From positions 1 through 35,207 of the forward strand of contig JAILDI010000132.1 of the NCBI GenBank assembly GCA_024689525.1: DNA of 35,207 nucleotides. Direction: 5' to 3'. Position numbers and translations under genes: made by a program. This stretch comes from Bacteroidales bacterium (GTDB lineage: Bacteria; Bacteroidota; Bacteroidia; Bacteroidales; UBA932). Below, piece after piece: positions 7,081 through 12,895 of this stretch (the first letter of the stretch is position 1; the number at the start of each line of letters is the position of its first letter). Below the pieces are notes generated by a model, which saw nothing but the letters and a program-made list of their open reading frames with translations, made no database searches and was not told where the DNA came from.

Positions 7081-8408
7081 ATGAAAAGAATCCTATGGCT
7101 TTCTGGCTTAGTTGCCATGTTTTTGGGACTTGTATCCTGCGACAAGAACCCGATTGACGTCATGATAAAGGGAGGTGACAACATCTACGTCAACCCGAAT
7201 ACCCATTGGACAAACAGCAACACACCTGCCTATATCGGGGATATTTCCGCGTATCCGGCCAGCGCCTGACGGTCGATTGTCCCATCTCCATCAACGCGTA
7301 TATTGACAAGGCGACCTTCAGCGACCCCGACTACCTCAACAAGAGCAGTTCTGTCTCGATTGACTTCTGGGTCTTCCCGTCCTATATGCTGTCGGCTACC
7401 GGTGACAAGGCCGGCGATTATTACAGCATCGTGTCGTCCGTCACGCCCCACAACGAAGCCATGTGGGGACCCTTTGTCGGCGAGCACGGCGCATGCCGGA
7501 ACCGTGTTTATGGCTTCTGGTTCGATCAAATGAATATCAAGATATCCTTGCTGGATGCGAACGGGAACGCGATCCCGGGTCTGGAGTATTACTCCCGTCC
7601 CATTCCGGAGAACCCGAACTCCTCGAAAAGCTACAGTGAGGGCACTTCTTATTCGTATTCGGGATCCATCTCGGCCGGTGTCTCCGGAGGTGAACCGTAT
7701 TTCGTCGAAAGCGTCTCCGGGAGTGCCACCTATTCCACTTCGACCAACTACACGCTGGAGACCATCAACTACTCGCTGGATTCCTCTTCTCCTGACGTGA
7801 AATACCACTATTGGTCCGAGAACGTCACGCTGACGGATGACTGGGATGACTGGGGCAAGATCAACCAGAACTTCCCGACGCCGGTCCGCACCGAGTTCTC
7901 CGCCCATTCCTCATGGGTATGGCATGTGCCGGCGAGTGTCGTGAAGGACGGCGATGAACAGCAATTCCAGTTGAGTACGACGGTCAGCATCAACTACTGC
8001 ACCTGGTACCACTGGCGGGCCTCGGTAGAGTATGACGACAACAAGGCGGATCACTGGGTGGATATTCCCACGCAGACCTGGACCCTGGACCGGCCTGACC
8101 GTACGCCGTGGGGCTTCGTCAAGCTTCGCAATGCCACGGACAACGAGATGGCACACGTGTCGATCTACAGGGCGGGCCATGAGTCGGAAGACCCCATTGC
8201 AGTCCTCCCCACGTCTTACGGCAAGGGTGATGAAGCCTGTGGCGGCCTGGTGGAAGGTACCTACAGCATCACCTGGGACATCGTTGACGGCAACACCGGC
8301 TCCGTGCTCAGTTCCTGGATCTACGAGAATGTCGAGATCCATCAGGGCAAAGACGCCGAATCCGCCACCGTGAGGATCTCCTCCGTCGACGGCAAGCCGC
8401 GGACCTAG
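7081..8408 (+). pseudogene. Frameshifted lipoprotein gene with leukocidin/hemolysin-like body
   Basis: Two frames make one apparent gene. Frame one (7081-7269) encodes a lipoprotein signal, MKRILWLSGLVAMFLGLVSC, with C20 as the lipidated residue, and stops at TGA 7267. The body continues in another frame to the TAG at 8408 and has no ATG or signal of its own; its frame opens only at a TTG at 7206. Adding one G to the GGGG run at 7237-7240 joins them as AYIGGYFRVSGQRLTVDCPI, giving a protein of about 442 residues. The body has a Ser/Gly/Thr-rich amphipathic stretch (SYSYSGSISAGVSGG, then repeated S/T/Y alternation) and later strands ending in WYHWRASVEY. This resembles the stem and rim of leukocidin-family beta-barrel toxins. 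It could be a real mutation, phase variation at the G run or a sequence error. Confidence 0.65.
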
Positions 8409-8509
8409 CGAAGAGCGGGCACGCGTGCGCAGGCCCACGCACTCCTCCCCGCCACCCGCCGCGGGATAAGGATGTATCACCGTAAATGGATCATTATCAA
8501 CACAAACCG

Positions 8510-8580
8510 AAAACACGGGTGTTTATTTTAGACACCCGTGTTTTTGTCGTTGATTGATAGTCAATAGCATGAACTACCAC
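8510..8580 (+). repeat. Hairpin-plus-tail repeat, copy 1 (terminator-like)
   Basis: The arms AAAACACGGGTGT (8510-8522) and ACACCCGTGTTTT (8532-8544) form a 13-bp perfect stem with a T run, so it can end transcription of the lipoprotein gene. A tail follows (8541-8580) that contains the small stem ATTGA-TAG-TCAAT and matches copy 2 at 36 of 40 bases. Confidence 0.8.
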
Positions 8581-8658
8581 GGATTGATTTCATCACCACA
8601 CTTCCATTTACATCGAAAAGCCGTGATAGATTAATCAACTGTTCTTCAATAAGTACTG

Positions 8659-8730
8659 TAAACACGGGTGCTGTTTTCGGCTACCCGTGTTTTTGTTGTT
8701 GATTGATAGTCAATAGTATGGACTATCACA
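8659..8730 (+). repeat. Hairpin-plus-tail repeat, copy 2
   Basis: The arms AAACACGGGT (8660-8669) and ACCCGTGTTT (8683-8692) are followed by the same 40-base tail as copy 1. The four tail differences are all transitions. The arm is conserved but the loop is not, as expected if the stem is what is maintained. Confidence 0.75.
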
Positions 8731-8742
8731 ATCTTGTGGTCT

Positions 8743-8876
8743 GATGTCCTGTGGTTTATGCTGGACATCGCGGTTTATTCCGGCGGTAGAGTGGAGGAGA
8801 CGTCCCTAAATCCAGGACATCTCCTGCAATAACCGCGTTTTTCGGGGGGAGACGTCCCTGTTTTCCGGACATCTCC
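8743..8876. repeat. Cluster of three related hairpins with GGACATC arms
   Basis: Stem 1 pairs GATGTCC (8743-8749) with GGACATC (8763-8769). Stem 2 pairs GGAGACGTCC (8796-8805) with GGACATCTCC (8815-8824) and sits inside an outer stem, CGCGGTTTATT (8769-8779) with AATAACCGCG (8828-8837), followed by a T run. Stem 3 repeats the stem-2 arms at 8848-8857 and 8867-8876 with a different loop. Confidence 0.75.
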
Positions 8877-9011
8877 TGCACCTTGGTCTAGACAGAAAGG
8901 CGAAGAGAAGCGCGAGAGTTTGGCCTGCGGGAGCCGTAGAGATCAGCCCCGCTGTGCGGGCCGAATAAATAAAGTGTAACCTTTGTGAATAAAACAGTTA
9001 TCGCTGAAAGT

Positions 9012-9107
9012 ATGGAAGAGAAAACAACAATACGCAAGTTTGAATGGGAGCGTTTTCTGATCACCGTCTGGGTACCGCCCATTGGCACGGGAGTGTGCGT
9101 TACCTGA
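9012..9107 (+). CDS. Possible 31-residue peptide or gene remnant
   Basis: A short open frame begins at ATG 9012 with MEEKTTIRKFEWERFLITVW and ends at TGA 9107. A near-consensus promoter (TAACCTTTG, one extra base) lies upstream at about 8976. I do not recognise the peptide. The abrupt end in GC-rich sequence suggests the start of a once longer gene. Coding is uncertain. Confidence 0.2.
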   Translation: MEEKTTIRKFEWERFLITVWVPPIGTGVCVT

Positions 9108-9160
9108 AACGGGAAAGAGAGTAGGGAAGGTATCCCTCGGTCACCGCGAGCAAAGCAAAT

Positions 9161-9231
9161 CGGGGCGAGACTTCGTCTCTTTTGCCCCGTGGCAGTTCTG
9201 AGGCCCGAAGGGCCGAAGCGCCGTCAGGCGC
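9161..9231. other. GC-rich run of consecutive perfect short stems
   Basis: Three stems follow one another. CGGGGC/GCCCCG (9161-9166 with 9184-9189) encloses GAGAC-TTC-GTCTC (9167-9179). Next is GGCCC-GAA-GGGCC (9202-9214). Last is GCGCC-GTCA-GGCGC (9218-9231). The density of stems suggests a folded RNA or a mobile-element terminus. An open frame on the opposite strand covers it but looks like low-complexity translation. Confidence 0.5.
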
Positions 9232-9316
9232 GTGCCGAAGGGAGGAGCAGGGCGACGACCGGGAGGCACCCGGCGAAACGAAGTGGAGCCGGCATGCCCC
9301 TGGGGGCAGCCGCGGA

Positions 9317-9329
9317 GCGGTGAGTGAGG
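9317..9329. repeat. Candidate left attachment core of the island
   Basis: GCGGTGAGTGAGG is identical to 21313-21325, the 3' end of tRNA-Ser on the opposite strand plus one base. A 13-bp identity exactly at a tRNA 3' end, with a tyrosine recombinase beside the other copy, fits attL and attR of an island of about 12.0 kb. The flanking bases differ at both copies, so the core is 13 bp as it stands. Confidence 0.8.
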
Positions 9330-9747
9330 ATACATAACCCTAACTGAAAATCAATGAATTACAAGCATAGGTCGCAAATACAGGGCCACTTCTCAAGAAT
9401 TTGCGTACCCCGGAAATGAAAGGAAAAACGGATAATTCGTCATTCTCTTAATCGCTCTCAATGGGGCCAGATCGCAATGATTGGCTGATTTTAGGCATAA
9501 TCCGGAAGATTATTTCATGTCGGCTTTTCTATGGGAAATAGGCGTGCTTCATCCATTTGATCTTGATCCGGAATAGATACCCTCCATACCTGGGCTGAAC
9601 CCCCTCCCTCCCGGATACCTGTGCCCCCTGCCATATCCCCCTGAACAGTTTCTCGCAAAAAAATTTTCCCAAAAAAATCGGCCAAAAAAAGTAGCCTTCG
9701 CCAACTAATCCTTCCTTGCTAACTATTTATTTGCAAAAGAGTTAGTT
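9330..9747. other. Left end of the island, no gene seen
   Basis: This 418-bp tract holds one GGTCGCA box at 9370-9376, the motif that recurs at the right end, and an AT-rich part with A runs near 9657-9690. The inverted repeat CTAACT/AGTTAG lies just before the first gene (about 9719-9746). Only frames under 20 codons are visible. Confidence 0.5.
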
Positions 9748-9912
9748 ATGATGAAAACGTACAAACGACAGTTCCGGAACCTTTCTCCGGAAACCAAGCG
9801 AAAAATCAGTGAGAGCCTTAAAGGGCGCAAGAAACCAAAGGATGTTTGCAGGAGGATCTCAAAAGGGCTCCGGAAATACTGGACAACTGTTGCGTGGGAG
9901 GGCAGCGAATAA
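9748..9912 (+). CDS. 54-residue NUMOD3-like DNA-binding mini-protein
   Basis: A short frame from ATG 9748 (a second ATG follows directly at 9751) to TAA 9912. The segment LSPETKRKISESLKGRKKP (residues 12-30) matches the NUMOD3 motif, a small helix that contacts DNA in homing endonucleases of the GIY-YIG and HNH classes. Here the motif stands alone with no nuclease domain. The protein is very basic, which also suggests nucleic-acid binding. Its stop overlaps the start of the next gene (TAATG), so the two are translationally coupled. It may be a remnant of a homing endonuclease or a small regulator of the island. Confidence 0.55.
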   Translation: MMKTYKRQFRNLSPETKRKISESLKGRKKPKDVCRRISKGLRKYWTTVAWEGSE

Positions 9913-10304
9913 TGGGTAAGCAGATTGACAAGATTAAGCAGCAGGAGCAACTGACACCTCCGGAGATATTGGCAGGGCTTATCTGGGACAGGGCCATCAA
10001 CTCACGGGACCGAGTATTTCGTGTCCCTTACTATCGGTTTCCTTGCTACATAGAGTACTGCCATGAGCGCGAAGACGATGGTTTCCAACTGGATTGCTTG
10101 TATCTGGGACAGGAACAAAGCTTTATGCTTGTTCAGCCAGATTACAAGAGTGCTTTGGGGGCTGCACCGAGTATTCTGGAATGGCTTAATGCCACCTATG
10201 CAACGTGTTGTCCTCCGGATCCACCAAGACCTCAACGCAGGAAAGCTAATCGTGCTCGTCAGCAAACGAGTGGTTCTGGACGAAGCCCTCAATTATGCCG
10301 ATGA
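9912..10304 (+). CDS. Unrecognised 130-residue island protein
   Basis: The start at ATG 9912 is chosen because it overlaps the previous stop and opens with a plausible helix (MGKQIDKIKQQEQLTPPEIL). A frame extending further upstream exists but would overlap the NUMOD3-like gene. The middle (residues 25-95) is rich in Tyr, Phe and Cys, with FPCYIEYCHE and LDCLYLGQ. The last 30 residues are Arg/Pro/Gln-rich and probably disordered. I do not recognise the family. Its 3' end overlaps the convergent XRE gene by 59 bp, so one of the two ends may not be conserved. Confidence 0.5.
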   Translation: MGKQIDKIKQQEQLTPPEILAGLIWDRAINSRDRVFRVPYYRFPCYIEYCHEREDDGFQLDCLYLGQEQSFMLVQPDYKSALGAAPSILEWLNATYATCCPPDPPRPQRRKANRARQQTSGSGRSPQLCR

Positions 10305-10845
10305 TGTCCTTTGTGATTTCCTCCATGTTCCAGTCCGGTTCTGCATCTACACCGTTTTTCCATTCGGCATACTCCATCTTGTCAAAGAAGAAGGTCCTTG
10401 CTTGGCCGCTTCCATAGTAAAGTGCAAGGTTGAACAGTCCAGTCTTATCGTCATACACCAAGCTAAACAATTCAAACGAATTGACGAAAGCCCCAAATGC
10501 ATTAGGTTGAGCGCTCGTAATTGAACTCTGCACGAAAGCCCTGATGTCCTTACGGAGCGTGGAGTAGTTGGTGTAGGAAGGAAGTTGCACTACGCTTTCC
10601 ATTTCAGCCACCCCATAAGTCTTTCCATCTATGACTGCAATTCCAATAGGGCGTGTGGGGTGGCTTCCTGTAAAGAGTTCGTGAATATCAACACCGAGAG
10701 CTTTTGCCACATCCTGCAACGTAGATAGTTTCGGGTTGTTGGCAAGGCTTTTTTTCAAGTTGGATTGATCTGTTCCCATCTTATCGGCCAGATCGCCAAT
10801 GCGAAGCCCCTGTTTCCGGAGCAATTCCATTACTCGTAGTTCCAT
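10246..10845 (-). CDS. XRE-family (HTH) repressor of the island
   Basis: This protein of 199 residues starts at ATG 10845. A longer reading begins 57 bases upstream at 10902, but a complete promoter (TTTG-N20-TATCTTTG, 10895-10864) lies inside that extension, so the shorter start is preferred. The N-terminal 60 residues are a helix-turn-helix: LRIGDLADKMGTDQSNLKKS, then STLQDVAKALGVDIHELF. The remaining 130 residues (SFELFSLVYDDKTGLFNLALY and so on) are an unrecognised domain that could sense a ligand or oligomerise. It diverges from the SH3-fold gene across a region with four AAAGTAC boxes. One box lies in its own promoter spacer, which suggests autorepression and control of the rightward operon. 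Confidence 0.8.
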   Translation of the reverse strand: MELRVMELLRKQGLRIGDLADKMGTDQSNLKKSLANNPKLSTLQDVAKALGVDIHELFTGSHPTRPIGIAVIDGKTYGVAEMESVVQLPSYTNYSTLRKDIRAFVQSSITSAQPNAFGAFVNSFELFSLVYDDKTGLFNLALYYGSGQARTFFFDKMEYAEWKNGVDAEPDWNMEEITKDIIGIIEGFVQNHSFADEHD

Positions 10846-10863
10846 ATCACTAACATTTTCAGT

Positions 10864-10895
10864 CAAAGATAGGTTTTTGGTTGCAAAGTACCAAA
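10864..10895 (-). promoter_or_regulatory. Complete promoter of the XRE gene
   Basis: On the minus strand, TTTG (10895-10892), a 20-base spacer and TATCTTTG (10871-10864) match the Bacteroidetes TTTG-N20-TAnnTTTG promoter. The leader before ATG 10845 is about 12 bases. Confidence 0.8.
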
Positions 10896-10987
10896 ATTTC
10901 AAGAAATTTTTGGTAGAAAAGTACGATATTTTTTGGTGTTCTCGTTATAAAGTACTATATTTGCTATTGAAATCAGTATTAAAGTAC
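10885..10987 (+). promoter_or_regulatory. Operator array of four AAAGTAC boxes
   Basis: AAAGTAC occurs at 10885-10891, 10918-10924, 10949-10955 and 10981-10987, a spacing of 33, 31 and 32 bp, or about three helical turns. All four are in the same orientation. Box 1 lies in the spacer of the XRE promoter. Box 3 ends directly before the -7 element of the rightward promoter. Box 4 lies in its leader. The likely ligand is the XRE repressor next door. Confidence 0.7.
10932..10963 (+). promoter_or_regulatory. Complete rightward promoter of the island operon
   Basis: TTTG (10932-10935), a 20-base spacer and TATATTTG (10956-10963) form a full Bacteroidetes promoter 46 bases before the SH3-fold gene. 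Confidence 0.8.
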
Positions 10988-11009
10988 GAACAATTAAAAA
11001 CTACGCTTC

Positions 11010-11354
11010 ATGAACACCATCATCACCACCGCCACCAACAACGCTCTCGTTGCTCGCCACATCTCCGCCATCACCGCCAAGACCGGTTCCGCCCTTATGG
11101 GAACCAGCAAAGCCCTCTTGATTGAGGAAGCCAAGCGCCAGATGCGCACAACCTCCGGATGCCACTTCATCTACCGGAAGGCCAATGGCGAGATCCGTGA
11201 AGCCTTCGGTTCTCTTAACGCTGCCATCTGCAACAAGCACATCAACGGCAGAGGCGATAGCCCGGAGACTTGGGGCTGCACCTGCTACTGGGACATGGAG
11301 AAGGGTGGCTTCCGCAGCTTCCGTTGGGCCAATCTCATTGCCGTTCTCTCCTAA
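11010..11354 (+). CDS. SH3-like beta-barrel fold protein (DUF2693-type)
   Basis: This 114-residue protein starts MNTIITTATNNALVARHISA. Its core, FIYRKANGEIREAFGSL (about 53-69) followed by a GRGDSPETWGCTCYWDMEKG segment and FRSFRWANLI near the C-terminus, matches a small protein family of Bacteroidales phages and integrative elements annotated as SH3 beta-barrel fold-containing (DUF2693). The function of the family is unknown; the fold suggests binding to nucleic acid or protein. It is the first gene behind the operator-controlled rightward promoter, so it should be under the XRE repressor, and it precedes another small protein and a serine recombinase. Confidence 0.7.
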   Translation: MNTIITTATNNALVARHISAITAKTGSALMGTSKALLIEEAKRQMRTTSGCHFIYRKANGEIREAFGSLNAAICNKHINGRGDSPETWGCTCYWDMEKGGFRSFRWANLIAVLS

Positions 11355-11403
11355 CCGTCTAATCCGGGGGCTGCTTCCGGTGGCCCCCATAATTTCTCCC
11401 TCC

Positions 11404-11712
11404 ATGGCACAGTACATCCTCGCAATCCTCCGCACCCAACTGATGATCGTCTTTTCTTGGGGCTTCCATAACGCCAGAGCCATTGAGAACGGGCTCGCCT
11501 TCTATGTCCAAGGCTACAAGCATACTGGCCGTGTTGAGGTGATCTATGACGAAGGATGGGACCTGTTCATCGTCAAGACCCTCAACCCGGACAGAACCAT
11601 CAAGGAACAGGTGGAGGGTATCTACGCTGACGGGCTTGTTGAGGTGATTGACCGGATGGTGGAGAAGACCGATGACTACGCGTCAAGGGTCCGGAAGCAG
11701 TACGGAGTGTAG
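11404..11712 (+). CDS. Unrecognised 102-residue island protein
   Basis: ATG 11404 gives MAQYILAILRTQLMIVFSWG as the N-terminus. An upstream in-frame extension exists but overlaps the SH3-fold gene, so it is not preferred. The middle, YKHTGRVEVIYDEGWDLFIV, followed by a charged helical C-terminus (ADGLVEVIDRMVEKTDDYAS), suggests a small alpha/beta fold. It lies 49 bp after the SH3-fold gene in the same direction and is probably in one operon with it. Similar small proteins accompany SH3-fold proteins in Bacteroidales mobile elements, but I cannot name a function. Confidence 0.6.
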   Translation: MAQYILAILRTQLMIVFSWGFHNARAIENGLAFYVQGYKHTGRVEVIYDEGWDLFIVKTLNPDRTIKEQVEGIYADGLVEVIDRMVEKTDDYASRVRKQYGV

Positions 11713-11795
11713 TCAATCCGGAAGTGTAGTCAAATAATTCCGGAACTCACCTGAACACAACTCAAAAATCGTATTACGGCAAAACTTTGAATTAT

Positions 11796-12425
11796 ATGAC
11801 CAGTTGCTACATCTACGCAAGGGTCTCCTCCATCGGGGACCGGCAGAGCACCGAGAGACAAGTCAAGAACCTCAATGAACTCGCAGCATCCAGAGGGTAC
11901 GAGGTCAAGGGCATCTACGAGGAGCACATCAGCGGAGCCAAGACCAACAAGGAGAGGAAGGTGCTGACCGAGTGCCTGACCGATGCGAAGGAGAACCAGA
12001 TAGACCTCATTCTGTTCAGCGAGCTTTCCCGTTGCGGTCGTGCTATCTGGGAGGTCTTGGAGACAATCAAGTTCTGTGCTGATCACAAGATCAACCTCCA
12101 TTTCCAGAAGGAAGGGCTGACCTTGTTCCGGGACGGGAAGGTGGATAGCATTATGGCAATCTACATCAGTTGCCTTGGGTTTTGCGCAGAGAAGGAACGG
12201 GAGAACATCTACTTCCGCCTATCGCAAGGAAGGGAGCTGGCAAAGCAGAAGGGCGTGAAGATGGGACGGAAGGTAGGCAGCACCAAGTCTCGTGAGCAAA
12301 AGGAGCAGGAATACGCCAAGGTCATCAAGCTGCTCCGGAAGGGTGAGAGTATGCGGAACGTGGCGAAGATCTGCGACGTCTCACTATCATCGGTCCAACG
12401 GATCAAGAAGGAGTTTGGCCTTTAA
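11796..12425 (+). CDS. Serine recombinase of the resolvase/invertase family
   Basis: ATG 11796 (209 residues) is preferred over a TTG three codons earlier. The catalytic domain has YIYARVSSIGDRQSTERQ (5-22), with S11 as the likely nucleophile, then LILFSELSRCGRAIWEVLE with the active-site arginine region, and AEKERENIYFRLSQGRELAK at the end of the catalytic domain. The C-terminal 45 residues form a small helix-turn-helix (VIKLLRKGESMRNVAKICDV, ending SSVQRIKKEFGL), as in Tn3-type resolvases and DNA invertases. It cuts and rejoins DNA at short crossover sites. No obvious inverted pair was found nearby, so it may resolve element dimers. It ends at a strong bidirectional terminator. Confidence 0.88.
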   Translation: MTSCYIYARVSSIGDRQSTERQVKNLNELAASRGYEVKGIYEEHISGAKTNKERKVLTECLTDAKENQIDLILFSELSRCGRAIWEVLETIKFCADHKINLHFQKEGLTLFRDGKVDSIMAIYISCLGFCAEKERENIYFRLSQGRELAKQKGVKMGRKVGSTKSREQKEQEYAKVIKLLRKGESMRNVAKICDVSLSSVQRIKKEFGL

Positions 12426-12427
12426 CG

Positions 12428-12463
12428 AAAAACGGCTCTTGGATTACTACCGGAGCCGTTTTT
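12428..12463. terminator. Bidirectional terminator between recombinase and restriction operons
   Basis: AAAAACGGCTC (12428-12438) pairs with GAGCCGTTTTT (12453-12463). The A run and T run let it work in both directions, ending the rightward recombinase transcript and the leftward restriction operon, which converge here. Confidence 0.85.
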
Positions 12464-12466
12464 GCA

Positions 12467-12832
12467 TCAAATTTCATCAATCTCGTCATATTCTTCCCAG
12501 CCATCATCCTCTTCTTCCCTTTCTTCCTCAAACTCAAAAACTTCGGCAGGAACATCCGTCTTATATCGCTCATTCAACAAGTCCCAGATCTTAACCTCTG
12601 TTTCTCCTTCCTTCAAAGGATAGGTCTGGTAATAGTTGTAATGCTCGTACTCGTGCATAAAGGACATATACTGGTAGAACACCTGTCCAAAGGTCATTCC
12701 TTGCGGCACAAAGTAGTCCCGGAGAAAAATGCTGGGGGAACGAAGGATTTTATCAGTTTTTCGCGACTGATCAAACGCCTCACACAAATCGTCAAAGATT
12801 TGCTGCAATTGCTGGGGGGTCAATTCTTCCAT
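12467..12832 (-). CDS. Highly acidic 121-residue protein after hsdR
   Basis: The last gene of the minus-strand restriction operon, 63 bp after the hsdR stop, with no clear promoter in between. It has 32 Asp/Glu against 10 Lys/Arg, and the last 25 residues are almost all acidic (FEFEEEREEEDDGWEEYDEI). The N-terminal part, LTPQQLQQIFDDLCEAFDQS, and an aromatic block near 50-70 (FYQYMSFMHEYEHYNYY) look folded. I do not recognise the family. Strong acidity plus a restriction neighbourhood recalls DNA-mimic inhibitors of type I enzymes (Ocr, ArdA), but no motif of those is visible. It could equally be an assembly factor or an unrelated passenger. Confidence 0.6.
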   Translation of the reverse strand: MEELTPQQLQQIFDDLCEAFDQSRKTDKILRSPSIFLRDYFVPQGMTFGQVFYQYMSFMHEYEHYNYYQTYPLKEGETEVKIWDLLNERYKTDVPAEVFEFEEEREEEDDGWEEYDEIDEI

Positions 12833-12895
12833 AGATGCTCAATTATTACATTCTCGTTTAGTCAAACAGTTGGTGGCTACTTGATGGACTTCCTC

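Larger units (their letters stand above)
8409..9316. other. Gene-poor tract with hairpin repeats and a GC-rich structured block
   Basis: No convincing gene lies in these 908 bases. The left part has two copies of a hairpin-plus-tail repeat (8510-8580 and 8659-8730). The middle has three hairpins sharing a GGACATC arm (8743-8876). The right part (9161-9231) is GC-rich with consecutive short perfect stems. Its right end touches the island attachment repeat at 9317. The tract may be decayed mobile DNA or structured RNA; nothing in it decides which. Confidence 0.6.

Noticed and set aside
7206..8408. Body of the lipoprotein as an independent gene from TTG 7206
   Set aside because: No signal peptide, promoter or ATG at that point; the upstream frame supplies a perfect lipoprotein signal and one base restores continuity.
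9141..9335. Minus-strand open frame of 64 codons in the GC-rich block
   Set aside because: Arg/Pro-rich reading of hairpin sequence crossing the attachment core; no support as a gene.
10846..10902. Longer N-terminus of the XRE protein, 19 extra residues
   Set aside because: A complete TTTG-N20-TATCTTTG promoter lies within it, so transcription starts downstream of that ATG.
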